The notes below the pieces were generated by a model. It was not told where the DNA came from and did not search any database. It saw only the letters and a program-made list of their open reading frames with translations. A stretch of 64,000 nucleotides of DNA from Afipia sp. OHSU_II-C1 (GTDB taxonomy: Bacteria; Pseudomonadota; Alphaproteobacteria; Rhizobiales; Xanthobacteraceae), in contig NZ_APJI01000013.1 of NCBI RefSeq assembly GCF_000497575.1, forward strand, positions 372,001 through 436,000, written 5' to 3'. Of the stretch, positions 9,241 to 18,841 are shown piece after piece. Position 1 is the first letter of the stretch. Each line of letters starts with the position of its first letter. The position numbers and the translations under genes are program-made.

Positions 9241-9899
9241 GTCGCAGCGGGGACTCTTGGCGCGACGCCTTGCTCGGCGCTGGCGCGATCCTGTGCGGCG
9301 ATAGCCCTGCGGAAGCCCTCGCGCTGCTTGAGCCGCTCCCAGTAGGCCGCGACGGCGGGCGTGAACTGCGCTGACAGTCCGTTGGACTGCGCGAACATCA
9401 ACGCGTAGCCGACCGAAATATCGGCGGCTGTGAAGCGCCCGGCGCAGACCGTCTCGGAATTGGTGACCGCTGTCTCCAGCGCGCGCAGCCGGGCGAGAAA
9501 CCATCGCGCATAGTCGGCGGCGGCCTGCGGGTTCTTCTTCTCGTCAGGCTCGAGCTGCGAATAGCGGAAGTAGATCGTCTGCGGGAAAGTCAGCGTCGCC
9601 TCGCCGAAGAACAGCCAGTTCAGATAGGCGCCATAGGCGGGTTCATCGACCGTGACGTTGATCGGCGTCGGACCATACTTTGTTGCGAGATAGAGACAGA
9701 TCGCGGATGACTCGGTCATCCGCGTGTCGCCGTCGATGAGGAACGGAATGGTGCCCAACGGATTGAGTTCGAGATACTCACGCTTCAGGAACCGTGGCGG
9801 GAAGGGCAGCATCTTTAGCTCGTACGGAATGCCGATTTCTTCCAGCGTCCAGAGCGGACGGAAGGAGCGGGCACTCGAACAGTGAAACAGCGTGAGCAT
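9237..9899 (-). CDS. Glutathione S-transferase family protein
   Basis: A 220-aa cytosolic GST-fold protein. The N-terminal thioredoxin-like domain shows LFHCSSARSFRPLWTLEE at the start, the cis-proline GTIPFLIDGD and the gamma-glutamyl binding MTESSAICLYLA. The C-terminal domain is all helical. The open frame extends upstream to 9962, but the start at 9899 (MLTLFHCSSA) gives the normal GST N-terminus. It is convergent with the AraC gene, sharing the bases CTAG as stop codons on both strands. Function could be detoxification or a glutathione-linked step in catabolism; nothing in the sequence decides. Confidence 0.88.
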   Translation of the reverse strand: MLTLFHCSSARSFRPLWTLEEIGIPYELKMLPFPPRFLKREYLELNPLGTIPFLIDGDTRMTESSAICLYLATKYGPTPINVTVDEPAYGAYLNWLFFGEATLTFPQTIYFRYSQLEPDEKKNPQAAADYARWFLARLRALETAVTNSETVCAGRFTAADISVGYALMFAQSNGLSAQFTPAVAAYWERLKQREGFRRAIAAQDRASAEQGVAPRVPAAT

Positions 9900-9962
9900 A
9901 TCGGCTTGTCCTGCGAAGATGTTCGGCGTTATACAGCGCGGAAAATGCTGTAACGCAAGCAC

Positions 9963-11114
9963 TTACTGCTCCGGTAGCGTCCCCATGTATTTGCAGAGGA
10001 TGCTGAGCATCACTTCGTCCGCGCCGCCGCCGATGGAGGTCAGGCGGCGGTCGCGATAGGCGCGGCTGACGCGGGTTTCGTTCATGAAGCCCATGCCGCC
10101 CCAGTACTGCAGGCAGGCGTCGGGAATTTCGCGGCCCAGGCGCCCGGCCTTCAGCTTGCCCATGGTCGCCAGCGGCGTCACGTCGTTGCCGCCGATATAC
10201 TCCTCACAGGCGCGATAGAGCAGGGAGCGCAGCAGTTCGACCTCGGTCTTCAACTCGGCAAGACGGAAGTGAATCACCTGATTGTCGAGCAGCGGTTTTC
10301 CGAACGCCTTGCGCTGACGTGTGTAGTCGATGGTCTCATCGATGGTTTTTTCGTGGGACTTCAGGCAGGCGGCAATCGCCCACATCCGTTCTTCCTGAAA
10401 CTGCATCATTTGGTAGGTGAAGCCCTTGCCTTCCTCGCCGATGCGGTTGCGCTTGGGAATGCGCACATCGGTAAACTTGATTTCGGCGGTGTCCGAGCAA
10501 TGCATCCCCATCTTGTCGAGCTTGCGCAGCACCTCGACACCCTTGGTCTTCATCGGCAGGCAGATCAGCGACTTGTTGCGGTGAACCGGACCATCGCCGG
10601 TATTGGCAAGCAGGCACATCCAGTCCGCCTGCGTGCCGTTGGTGATCCACATCTTGCCGCCGTTGATGATGTAGTCGTCGCCGTCGGACCGGGCCGTTGT
10701 CTTGATCGAGGCGACGTCGGAGCCCGCGCCGGGTTCGGACACGCCGATGCAGGCCACCATGTCGCCTGCAATGGACGGCGCAAGAAACTCGCGCTTCATC
10801 TCATCAGAGCCGAACCGCGCGAGTGCAGGCGTCGCCATGTCGGTCTGCACACCGATCGACATGCCGACGCCGCCTGCATTGATGGCGCCGAGTTCTTCTG
10901 CCATCACCATGCCATAGCTGTAGTCGAGGCCCGAGCCGCCGTACTCCACGGGTTTGCACAGGCCGAGCAGGCCGAGGTCGCCCATCTTCTTGAACACCTG
11001 ATGGGCCGGATAGATTCCCGCGCGCTCCCATTCATCAACGAACGGATTGATCTCGTTCTTGATGAACTGCTGCATGGTGCGGCGGATGCCGTCGTGTTCC
11101 TGCGTGAACTGCAT
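9963..11114 (-). CDS. Acyl-CoA dehydrogenase, isovaleryl/citronellyl-CoA dehydrogenase-like
   Basis: A 383-aa flavoprotein acyl-CoA dehydrogenase. GVSEPGAGSDVASIKT and GGKMWITNG are the FAD/substrate signatures; LQYWGGMGFMNETRVSRAYRD is the C-terminal motif. The position of the usual base Glu reads SIGGGADEVM, with Gly, whereas a Glu occurs in QEERMWAIAA. That pattern is known from isovaleryl-CoA dehydrogenase, where the base has moved to another helix, so this enzyme may act on branched chains. Start at 11114 (MQFTQEHDG) is chosen; an AGGAAA site precedes it. A family A repeat separates it from the next dehydrogenase upstream. Confidence 0.9.
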   Translation of the reverse strand: MQFTQEHDGIRRTMQQFIKNEINPFVDEWERAGIYPAHQVFKKMGDLGLLGLCKPVEYGGSGLDYSYGMVMAEELGAINAGGVGMSIGVQTDMATPALARFGSDEMKREFLAPSIAGDMVACIGVSEPGAGSDVASIKTTARSDGDDYIINGGKMWITNGTQADWMCLLANTGDGPVHRNKSLICLPMKTKGVEVLRKLDKMGMHCSDTAEIKFTDVRIPKRNRIGEEGKGFTYQMMQFQEERMWAIAACLKSHEKTIDETIDYTRQRKAFGKPLLDNQVIHFRLAELKTEVELLRSLLYRACEEYIGGNDVTPLATMGKLKAGRLGREIPDACLQYWGGMGFMNETRVSRAYRDRRLTSIGGGADEVMLSILCKYMGTLPEQ

Positions 11115-11200
11115 TGCGTTTCCTGATGTTTTCCTTTGTTTTCTGGTATTCGGCTTTGGCTCAGTCGATTTGCTTGGATGTTGCTGCAAACGTGATCAAC

Positions 11201-11310
11201 TCCCTCTCCCGTGGGGAGAGGGGCGGGGTGAGGGCGTAGAATCTATCGAGAGAGCGTACGCCCTCACCCGATGCACTTCGTGCATCGACCTCTCCCCACG
11301 GGAGAGGTGA
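11201..11310. repeat. Palindromic intergenic repeat, family A, copy 2
   Basis: About 110 bp bounded by CCCTCTCCCGTGGGGAGAGG on the left and CCTCTCCCCACGGGAGAGG on the right, with GGGTGAGGGCGTA...TACGCCCTCACCC inside. It lies between two co-directional acyl-CoA dehydrogenase genes and would appear in the transcript if they are co-transcribed. Confidence 0.9.
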
Positions 11311-11352
11311 AGAAAGGTCTATGCTCTTGCATTCTATCCTCATGGCCGCGCG

Positions 11353-12519
11353 CTAAAGTCCCATCTGGCGGCTCGCCAGATCCTTCATGATTTCCTCGGT
11401 CCCGCCGCCGATGGCGTTGACTTTAACCTCGCGGTAGATGCGCTCCACCTTCGGCCCGCGCATGAAACCTGCGCCGCCGAAAATCTGCACGGCCTCGGAG
11501 GCGCAGTAGGCCATGGTCTGCGTCGCCTGGTTCTTGCACATGCAGACTTCGGCCACCGGGTTGTCACCTTGCTCCAATCGCCAGATCAGCATTTCCAGCA
11601 TCGCCTGCGTCGCCGCCACACGCTGCGCCATGTCAACGATCTTGTGGCGGATCACCTGATGGTCTACGAGGCGCTTGCCAAAAGTCTTGCGCTCGCGCGC
11701 ATAGGCGATGGCTTCCTCGACACAGACGCGCGCGAAGCCGGTGCAGCCGGCCGCGAGGCCGAGCCGCTCGCTGTTGAAATTCTTCATGATCAGCTTGAAG
11801 CCGGCGTTTTCCTGTCCGATCAGGTTGCCGACGGGGACGCGGCAATCGTCGAAGTAGAGCGTTGCTGTATCCGACGCCCACCAGCCCATCTTCTTCAGCG
11901 GTGTGCGCGAGAAACCCGGCGTGTCGCGCTCGATCAGCAGCAGGCTGACACCGCCCGCGCCTTCGCCGCCGGTGCGCACCGCGACGGTGTAATAATCGGC
12001 GCGCATGCCGGAGGTGATGAAGGTTTTCTCGCCCTTGACCACGTAATGGTCGCCGTCGCGCTTGGCGGTGGTGCGCAGGTTGGCCACGTCCGAACCGCCG
12101 CCGGGTTCAGTAATCGCGAGCGCGGAGATTTTCCGGCCCGCGAGAATGTCCGGCAGCACGCGGGCCTTCAGTTCATCGGAGCCGCCATACACGATAGGCG
12201 GCGCGCCGATGGTGTGGCTTTTCAGGCTGGCACTGACGCCTCCGGCTCCGGCGCGGGCCAGCTCCTGCGCAGCGATCATGGACATGAAGCGGTCGCAGGG
12301 GACGCCGCCATATTCTTCAGGGAAGCCAAGCTGAAGCAGGCCGATGGAGGCGGCTTTAAGATAAAGCTCGCGGGGGAATTCCCCGGCCTCGTCCCATTGC
12401 GCTGCAAAAGGCTCGATCTCGGTCGCCACAAAGCGCCGCAGCATATCGCGGAACGCCAGATGTTCCGCGGTCAGAAAGGGGCTGGCCGAAGTCTCGGCAA
12501 ACCGCTCGGGGGCATCCAT
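11353..12519 (-). CDS. Acyl-CoA dehydrogenase, AtuD/IVD-like
   Basis: A 388-aa acyl-CoA dehydrogenase. ITEPGGGSDVANLRT, GEKTFITSGM and FGGAGFMRGPKVERIYRE are the family motifs. The medium-chain Glu position is Gly (AIGGGTEEIM), and a Glu is found instead in NSERLGLAAG, matching the place of the isovaleryl-CoA dehydrogenase base. This hints at a beta-branched substrate such as isovaleryl-, citronellyl- or a related CoA. ATG at 12519 is preferred to 12525 because GGAGG lies six bases before it but touches the earlier ATG. It is divergent from the BKACE-carboxylase run, so both may answer to the same signal. Confidence 0.9.
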   Translation of the reverse strand: MDAPERFAETSASPFLTAEHLAFRDMLRRFVATEIEPFAAQWDEAGEFPRELYLKAASIGLLQLGFPEEYGGVPCDRFMSMIAAQELARAGAGGVSASLKSHTIGAPPIVYGGSDELKARVLPDILAGRKISALAITEPGGGSDVANLRTTAKRDGDHYVVKGEKTFITSGMRADYYTVAVRTGGEGAGGVSLLLIERDTPGFSRTPLKKMGWWASDTATLYFDDCRVPVGNLIGQENAGFKLIMKNFNSERLGLAAGCTGFARVCVEEAIAYARERKTFGKRLVDHQVIRHKIVDMAQRVAATQAMLEMLIWRLEQGDNPVAEVCMCKNQATQTMAYCASEAVQIFGGAGFMRGPKVERIYREVKVNAIGGGTEEIMKDLASRQMGL

Positions 12520-12701
12520 TTTCATCCTCCATGTCGGAGATTATGGCCCGTTCCCGCGGCGCAGACTTGCGTTAAGCCGCCATGTCTTCTGAAATTATGC
12601 ACCCGAAAATTGTGGCAAGCCTAGCTAGTTTTCACAAGACGCTGGCAGCCCCCGCCTTTTACCGTTTGGAGCAACGTCGCGATCGAATCTGAGGACCCGG
12701 A

Positions 12702-13565
12702 ATGGATAAAGCTGTCGTTACCTGCGCGCTCAATGGCGTGCTGACCAATCCGAAGCAGCATCATGTTCCGGTCACGCCCGAGGAAATGGCGCGGGAAGCG
12801 AAAGCGGCCTTCGAGGCCGGCGCGTCGGTGATGCACATGCATCTGCGGCGGCAGGAGCCGGATCAGGGGCACATCCCGTCCTGGGACGTCAACCTGTCGA
12901 AGGAAGTGCAGCAGGCGATCCGCGAGGCGTGCCCCGGCGTCATCATCAATCATACCACCGGTGTCAGCGGCCCGAACTATCAGGGCGCGCTCGACTGCGT
13001 GCGCGAGACGGCGCCGGAAATGGCCGCGTGTAATGCCGGCTCGCTGAACTATCTCAAGGTGAAGGCCGACGGGTCCTGGGCCTGGCCGCCGCATGTGTTC
13101 GACAATCCGCCGGACAAGATCCAGAAATATCTCGACGTGATGAAGATCACGAAGACCTTGCCGGAGTTCGAATGCTTCGACGTCGGCATCGTGCGCAGCG
13201 TCGCGATGTACAAGCAGAACGGCATGTATTCCGGCCCGCTCGAATACAACTTCGTCATGGGCGTGGCCTCCGGCATGCCGGCCGATCCCGATCTGCTGCC
13301 GATCCTGCTCAAGCTGAAGCTCGCCGACTCCAACTGGAGCGTCACCGCCATCGGCCGCGAGGAAATCTGGCCGCTGCATCAGCGCTGCGCCGAGCTCGGC
13401 GGTCATCTGCGGACCGGCCTTGAAGACACGTTCTATCTCGGCGACGGCACCAAGGTGACGTCGAACGGGCAGTTGATCGAAGGCATCGTCAAGTGCGCGC
13501 GGAATGTCGGCCGCGAGATCGCATCGCCTGCCGAAGCGCGAAAGATTCTCAAGCTGATGCATTGA
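12702..13565 (+). CDS. BKACE family beta-keto acid cleavage enzyme (DUF849), first copy
   Basis: A 287-aa TIM-barrel enzyme of the BKACE family (3-keto-5-aminohexanoate cleavage enzyme and relatives). Family members combine a beta-keto acid with acetyl-CoA to give acetoacetate and a new acyl-CoA, using one zinc ion. The metal-binding HxH is seen at residues 45 and 47 (VMHMHLR), and the typical LNGVLTNP start and RTGLEDTFYLGDG segment near the C-terminus are present. It opens the co-directional run through 20501. A GAGGACCCGG leader precedes the ATG at 12702. The keto-acid substrate cannot be read from the sequence; no lysine-fermentation genes are near. Confidence 0.88.
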   Translation: MDKAVVTCALNGVLTNPKQHHVPVTPEEMAREAKAAFEAGASVMHMHLRRQEPDQGHIPSWDVNLSKEVQQAIREACPGVIINHTTGVSGPNYQGALDCVRETAPEMAACNAGSLNYLKVKADGSWAWPPHVFDNPPDKIQKYLDVMKITKTLPEFECFDVGIVRSVAMYKQNGMYSGPLEYNFVMGVASGMPADPDLLPILLKLKLADSNWSVTAIGREEIWPLHQRCAELGGHLRTGLEDTFYLGDGTKVTSNGQLIEGIVKCARNVGREIASPAEARKILKLMH

Positions 13566-13614
13566 GCCGAAGCGGACAAGAAAGCGCCGCAGGCTGACAC
13601 GGGGAGATAACGTC

Positions 13615-15219
13615 ATGAGCGATCTGACTGCAACGGGCGGCGTGCCCGGTCCTGGACGTATCGGGCGGGTGGCTGTCGGCGATATTTTGCGCCGCGCAGC
13701 TAAACGATTTCCCGATCGCATCGCGCTGACCGACGGTGCGCGGCAGGTAACGTTTACGGAGATCGATCACGACGCTAACCGTTTCGCCAACTATCTCCTC
13801 GCTCGCGGCCTGAAACCCGGCGACAAGATTTCGACCATCTGCAACAACTCGGTCGAATTCGTCAAAGCACTGTTCGGCATTCATCGCGCGGGCCTTGTCT
13901 GGGTCCCGATCAATACCATGCTCGGGCCGGGCGACATGGATTACATCCTCGGCCATGCCGAGGTGCGTTTCGCGCTGATCGACGACAATCTGCATGCACA
14001 GCCGGAGCGGCGTGCGGCGCTGGAGAAACGCGGCGTCGACCTCATTGCGGTGGACCTCACTGGCAAGGCGAATGAGCAGGGTCTCGGAAGTTTCACCGAT
14101 CTGATCAAGGGGCACTCCGACATCGAGCCTGAGATCGCCTTCGACGACCGCGATCTGGCGATGATCATCTACACATCGGGAACGACCTCGCGGCCCAAGG
14201 GCGCGATGCACTGTCATCTTGCGGTGGTGATGGCGGCCATGAGCAACGCCATCGAAATGCATCTCGATCGCAACGACGGCATCACGGGACAGTTCCCGCT
14301 ATTCCACTGCGCGGCGCATGTCCTGCTGCTGACGTATCTGTCGGTCGGCGGAAAGATGGCCATCATGCGCGGGTTCGATCCCGTCGCCTGCATGGAGGCG
14401 ATCCAGCGCGACAGGCTGACGATCTTCATCGGCCTGCCGGCGATGTTTCAGGCGATCCTCGATCATCCGCGCCGCAAGGAGTTCGATCTTTCGACCCTGC
14501 GCACCTGCGTTTACACCATGGCGCCGATGCCGCGTCCGTTGCTGGAACGGTGCATCGCAGAGCTTTGCCCGACATTTGTGCAGCCGAGCGGCCAAACGGA
14601 AATGTATCCGGCGACCACCATGTCGCAGCCGGATCGGCAGCTTGCGCGCTTCGGTAACTACTGGGGCGAGTCGATGATCGTCAACGAGACCGCCATCATG
14701 GACGACGAGGGCAATCTGCTGCCGCCCGGACAGATCGGCGAGATCGTCCATCGCGGACCGAATGTGATGATGGGCTACTACAAGGACCCGGAAGCCACCG
14801 CCGCCGCTCGAAAGTTCGGCTGGCATCATACCGGCGATCTGGCGCTGATCGACGAGCACGGCGAGGTGCTGTTCATCGACCGCAAGAAGGACATGATCAA
14901 GTCCGGCGGCGAGAACGTCGCTTCGGTGAAGATCGAGGAAACGCTGCTGGCGCATCCTGCGGTGCTGAACGCCGCGGTGGTCGGCCTGCCGCATCCGCAA
15001 TGGGGCGAGGCGGTCTCCGCCTTCGTCAAGCTCAAGCCCGGCACACAGACGGGCGAAGCCGAGATCATCGAGCATTGCCGTAAGTCGCTTGGCGGTTTCC
15101 AGATCCCGAAGCTGGTGCGGATTCTGGAGGAGATGCCGATGACCGCTACCGGCAAGCTGCGCAAGGTCGAACTGCGGCAGCAGTTCGTCGACCATTTCAA
15201 CACGACATCGGCGGCCTGA
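13615..15219 (+). CDS. Acyl-CoA ligase (AMP-dependent synthetase)
   Basis: A 534-aa adenylate-forming ligase that makes an acyl-CoA from a free acid, ATP and CoA. The P-loop is TSGTTSRPKGAM near residue 187, followed by PSGQTEMYP, GWHHTGDLA and the hinge DRKKDMIKSGGENV; the catalytic Lys is in TATGKLRK at the C-terminus. The size suits medium-chain, branched-chain or aromatic acid ligases. It lies 49 bp after the first BKACE gene and 13 bp before the carboxylase beta gene, so it is likely the entry enzyme for the pathway encoded by this run. A ribosome site GGGGAGAT precedes the ATG. Confidence 0.92.
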   Translation: MSDLTATGGVPGPGRIGRVAVGDILRRAAKRFPDRIALTDGARQVTFTEIDHDANRFANYLLARGLKPGDKISTICNNSVEFVKALFGIHRAGLVWVPINTMLGPGDMDYILGHAEVRFALIDDNLHAQPERRAALEKRGVDLIAVDLTGKANEQGLGSFTDLIKGHSDIEPEIAFDDRDLAMIIYTSGTTSRPKGAMHCHLAVVMAAMSNAIEMHLDRNDGITGQFPLFHCAAHVLLLTYLSVGGKMAIMRGFDPVACMEAIQRDRLTIFIGLPAMFQAILDHPRRKEFDLSTLRTCVYTMAPMPRPLLERCIAELCPTFVQPSGQTEMYPATTMSQPDRQLARFGNYWGESMIVNETAIMDDEGNLLPPGQIGEIVHRGPNVMMGYYKDPEATAAARKFGWHHTGDLALIDEHGEVLFIDRKKDMIKSGGENVASVKIEETLLAHPAVLNAAVVGLPHPQWGEAVSAFVKLKPGTQTGEAEIIEHCRKSLGGFQIPKLVRILEEMPMTATGKLRKVELRQQFVDHFNTTSAA

Positions 15220-15232
15220 AAGTCAATTATCC

Positions 15233-16852
15233 ATGGCGGTGATCGAGAATTCCATTTCGCCTACGAGCGAGAGCTATCAGGCCAATCGTGCGGGGATGCT
15301 GGCGCAGATTGCGCGGGTCAATGCCGTGGTGGGGCGGACGGTTGCCGCGTCTGAATTGTCCAAAAAGCGCTTTCATGAGCGCGGGCAATTGCTGCCGCGC
15401 GAACGCATCGCGCTGTTGCTCGATGCCGGTGCACCGTTTCTCGAACTCTCGGCCCTTGCCGGATACTGTCTCGATACGCCGGACCCGGACAAGAGCATTC
15501 CCGGCGGGGGCACCATCGCGGGCATCGGTTTCGTGTCCGGCGTGCGCTGCATGGTGACGGCGAGCGATTCCGGCATCGAAGCGGGATCGCTGCAGCCGAT
15601 GGGTCTCGATAAGCGGCTGCGCTCGCAGGAGATCGCGCTGGAGAACAAGCTACCGTCAGTGCAACTCGTCGAGAGCGCCGGCGCCAACCTGATGCGCTAT
15701 CGCGTCGAAGATTTCATTCGCGGCGGCACGACGTTCCGCAATCTCGCCTTGCTCTCGGCAGCGGGACTGCCGGTCATCACCGTGACCCATGGCTCGTCCA
15801 CCGCAGGCGGTGCGTATCAGACCGGCCTGTCCGACTACATCGTGATGGTGCGCGGGCGGACGCGTGCGTTCCTTGCGGGGCCGCCGCTGCTGAAAGCAGC
15901 CACGGGCGAAATCGCAACCGAGGAGGAACTCGGCGGCGCGGAGATGCACACCAGCGTTTCCGGCCTGGGCGATTATCTCGCCGAGGACGACCGCGAGGCG
16001 CTCGGCATCGCGCGGCAGATCGTTGCCGATCTCAACTGGGACCGTGCGTCGCCTTCGAGCGGTGAACCGCCGCGTGCGCCGTTGTACGACACGGAAGAGT
16101 TGCTCGGCATCATGCCGATGGACCACAAGCGGCCCGTCGACATGAAGCAGATCATTGCGCGCATTCTCGACGGATCTGATTTTCTCGAGATTGGCGCGAA
16201 CTACGGCCCTGCAACGGTCTGCGGCCATGGCCGCATCGGCGGCCACGCGATCGGGATCATCACCAACAATGGCCCGCTGGATCCGAGCGGGGCCAACAAG
16301 GCGACGCATTTCATTCAGGCCTGCTGCCAGTCGCGCACGCCGATCCTCTATCTCAACAACACCACGGGCTACATGGTCGGCAAGGCCTATGAGGAAGCCG
16401 GCATGATCAAGCACGGCTCCAAGATGATCCAGGCCGTGACCAACGCCACCGTGCCGCAGATCACCATTTACTGCGGAGCATCGTTCGGTGCGGGTAATTA
16501 CGGCATGTGCGGGCGCGGCTTCCATCCGCGCTTCTGTTTCTCATGGCCGAACGCCAAAACCGCTGTGATGGGCGGCGAGCAGGCGGCGGAAACCATGGCC
16601 ATTGTCGCAGAGGCGGGGGCCGCGCGGAAGGGCAAGCCGATGGACCCGGCGAAATTGCAAGAGATGAAATCGCGCATCATCAACGTGTTCGACAGTCAGA
16701 TGGATGTGTTCGCCACTAGCGGGCGGCTGCTTGATGACGGCGTGATCGATCCACGCGACACCCGCGCTGTGTTGACCAATGTATTGGCGATTTGTCGCGA
16801 GGCCGAGCGGCGAAATCCGCAGAAGGTCCAGTTTTCGGTGGCGCGGCCATGA
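15233..16852 (+). CDS. Acyl-CoA carboxylase carboxyltransferase (beta) subunit, MCC/GCC type
   Basis: Transfers CO2 from carboxybiotin to an enoyl- or acyl-CoA. The 539-aa protein has the two crotonase-like halves of this family: an N-terminal half with ARLLDAGAPFLELS-like and GLVTHGSSTAGGAYQ-like segments (oxyanion loop TAGGAYQTG) and a C-terminal half with NTTGYMVGKAYEEAGMIKHG and GASFGAGNYGMCGRGFHPRF. The latter segments are most like methylcrotonyl-CoA and geranyl-CoA carboxylases rather than propionyl-CoA carboxylase. The stop overlaps the start of the alpha subunit (ATGA at 16849-16852), so translation is coupled. Substrate within the beta-branched enoyl-CoA group is uncertain. Confidence 0.9.
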   Translation: MAVIENSISPTSESYQANRAGMLAQIARVNAVVGRTVAASELSKKRFHERGQLLPRERIALLLDAGAPFLELSALAGYCLDTPDPDKSIPGGGTIAGIGFVSGVRCMVTASDSGIEAGSLQPMGLDKRLRSQEIALENKLPSVQLVESAGANLMRYRVEDFIRGGTTFRNLALLSAAGLPVITVTHGSSTAGGAYQTGLSDYIVMVRGRTRAFLAGPPLLKAATGEIATEEELGGAEMHTSVSGLGDYLAEDDREALGIARQIVADLNWDRASPSSGEPPRAPLYDTEELLGIMPMDHKRPVDMKQIIARILDGSDFLEIGANYGPATVCGHGRIGGHAIGIITNNGPLDPSGANKATHFIQACCQSRTPILYLNNTTGYMVGKAYEEAGMIKHGSKMIQAVTNATVPQITIYCGASFGAGNYGMCGRGFHPRFCFSWPNAKTAVMGGEQAAETMAIVAEAGAARKGKPMDPAKLQEMKSRIINVFDSQMDVFATSGRLLDDGVIDPRDTRAVLTNVLAICREAERRNPQKVQFSVARP

Positions 16853-18831
16853 GCGGAGCAAAATTGACGCCGTTCCACAAGATCCTGATTGCCAATCGCG
16901 GCGAGATTGCCCTGCGCGTGATGCGCACGGCCAAACGTCTCGGTTACGAGACCGTCGCGGTCTACTCCTCCGCCGACGCCAATGCGCGCCACGTCCGCGA
17001 AGCGGATCAGGCGGTATGGATCGGCGAGTCGCAGCCGTCGCAGTCTTATCTGCGGATTGACGCCATCATGCAGGCAGCGAAGGCGAGCGGTGCGGACGCG
17101 GTGCATCCCGGCTATGGATTCCTCGCGGAGAACGCAGACTTCGCCAAGGCTTGCCGCGATGTGGGTCTTGTCTTCATCGGCCCGTCGCCTGAGGCGATCC
17201 ATGCCATGGGCCACAAGGCGGGCGCGAAGGACATCATGGAGAAGGCGGGCGTGCCCTGCGTGCCCGGCTATCAGGGCGAAGACCAGAGCGACGCCACGAT
17301 GCTCACCGCCGCGAAGCGCATCGGTTTTCCGGTGATGATCAAGGCTGTCGCCGGCGGCGGGGGGCGCGGCATGCGTCTTGTCGCCGATGACGCCGCATTT
17401 CCGGATGCGCTGCGTGCCGCGCGTTCGGAAGCGCAGAACGCGTTCGGCGATCCGCAGGTCATTCTGGAGCGGGCGATCGTCCAGCCGCGCCATATCGAAA
17501 TCCAGGTGTTCGGCGATCGTCATGGCAACGCGATTCATCTCGGTGAGCGCGATTGCTCGGTGCAGCGCCGGCACCAGAAGCTGATCGAGGAAGCGCCATC
17601 GCCAGCGGTGTCGCCGGAATTGCGCGCGCGGATGGGCGCCACAGCCGTCGCCGCCATCAAGGCGATCGGTTATGAGGGCGCGGGCACACTGGAATTCCTG
17701 CTCGACAGCGCGGGCAATTACTATTTCATGGAAATGAACACGCGATTGCAGGTCGAGCATCCGGTGACCGAAGCGATCACCGGGCTCGATCTGGCCGAGT
17801 TGCAGTTGCGTGTGGCTGGCGGCGAACCGCTGCCGCTCAAGCAGGAGGACGTGTCGTTCTCCGGCCATGCCATTGAAGTCCGGCTCTGCGCCGAAGATGC
17901 CGCGCACAACTTCATGCCGCAGTCAGGGACGATGCTGCGCTGGCACGCGCCAATAGGCCTGCGGGTCGAGGACGCGCTGGAATCCGGCGGCGAAATTCCG
18001 CCGTTCTACGATTCGATGATCGCCAAGATCATCAGTCACGGCACAACTCGCGACGAGGCGCGGCGAAAGCTGATCGCCGGTCTCGATCGCATGACAGCGC
18101 TTGGAGTCACCACCAACCAGTCGTTCCTCGCGCGGTGTCTCGATCATCCCGCGTTCGCGGCTGGGCAGGCGACCACGGCCTTCATCGCCGAACATTCGGC
18201 CGATCTGCTTCCGCCGCAGTCCAGTGCCCGGCTTCGCGCCGCCGTCGCCGCGCTGCTGGTGCACGCCGCGTCGATCGGACCGGTTCATGTGCAGCAGCGG
18301 CTGGGACTCGCGCACGGCTATCCCATCCCGCTGCGCTTCGAGCTCGACGGCCACGTGGTCGAGCCGACGGTGCGCCGCGAGCGCGGCGATATTTTCAAAG
18401 TCGGGATGGGGGACAACGAACACACGCTGACGCTCGGCGCGCGCGACGGCGACGTGCTTCATTTCACCAGCGACGGTGTTCTCGGCTCGGCCACCTTCGT
18501 TCGCGAAGGCGCGAACCTCTGGTTCAGCTTTGCCGGGACAACCTCGCATGTGCGCGATCTGTCTCATGTTGCGGTGATGAAGGCGGGCGATGCCGGGTCG
18601 GACGGCAAGCTGCGGGCCTCGATGAACGGGCGCGTGGTCTCGGTGCTCGCCAGAGCCGGAGATATTGTCACGGCCGGAGCGCCGGTCATCGTCCTGGAAG
18701 CCATGAAAATGCAGCACGTGCATGCGGCTCCGGTGTCGGGTAGGCTCACAGCCCTGAATGCCGCGGAGGGCGATCAGGTCACGACCGGATTTGTGGTCGC
18801 GGAGATCGAGGCCGCGCAGGACGCGGCTTAA
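16849..18831 (+). CDS. Acyl-CoA carboxylase biotin carboxylase/biotin carrier (alpha) subunit
   Basis: A 660-aa fusion: biotin carboxylase (HKILIANRGEIALRVMRT at the start, ATP-grasp loop AVAGGGGRGMR, ERDCSVQRRHQK and EMNTRLQVEHPVTE), a linker, and a C-terminal biotin carrier domain with LEAMKMQHV, where Lys620 is the biotin site. It charges biotin with bicarbonate and ATP and feeds the beta subunit encoded just upstream. Length and layout match LiuD/AtuF-type alpha subunits. The ATG at 16849 overlaps the previous stop; a longer reading from 16792 is rejected because it adds a sequence without homologous character. Confidence 0.95.
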   Translation: MSGAKLTPFHKILIANRGEIALRVMRTAKRLGYETVAVYSSADANARHVREADQAVWIGESQPSQSYLRIDAIMQAAKASGADAVHPGYGFLAENADFAKACRDVGLVFIGPSPEAIHAMGHKAGAKDIMEKAGVPCVPGYQGEDQSDATMLTAAKRIGFPVMIKAVAGGGGRGMRLVADDAAFPDALRAARSEAQNAFGDPQVILERAIVQPRHIEIQVFGDRHGNAIHLGERDCSVQRRHQKLIEEAPSPAVSPELRARMGATAVAAIKAIGYEGAGTLEFLLDSAGNYYFMEMNTRLQVEHPVTEAITGLDLAELQLRVAGGEPLPLKQEDVSFSGHAIEVRLCAEDAAHNFMPQSGTMLRWHAPIGLRVEDALESGGEIPPFYDSMIAKIISHGTTRDEARRKLIAGLDRMTALGVTTNQSFLARCLDHPAFAAGQATTAFIAEHSADLLPPQSSARLRAAVAALLVHAASIGPVHVQQRLGLAHGYPIPLRFELDGHVVEPTVRRERGDIFKVGMGDNEHTLTLGARDGDVLHFTSDGVLGSATFVREGANLWFSFAGTTSHVRDLSHVAVMKAGDAGSDGKLRASMNGRVVSVLARAGDIVTAGAPVIVLEAMKMQHVHAAPVSGRLTALNAAEGDQVTTGFVVAEIEAAQDAA

Positions 18832-18841
18832 AGGAGAAGCC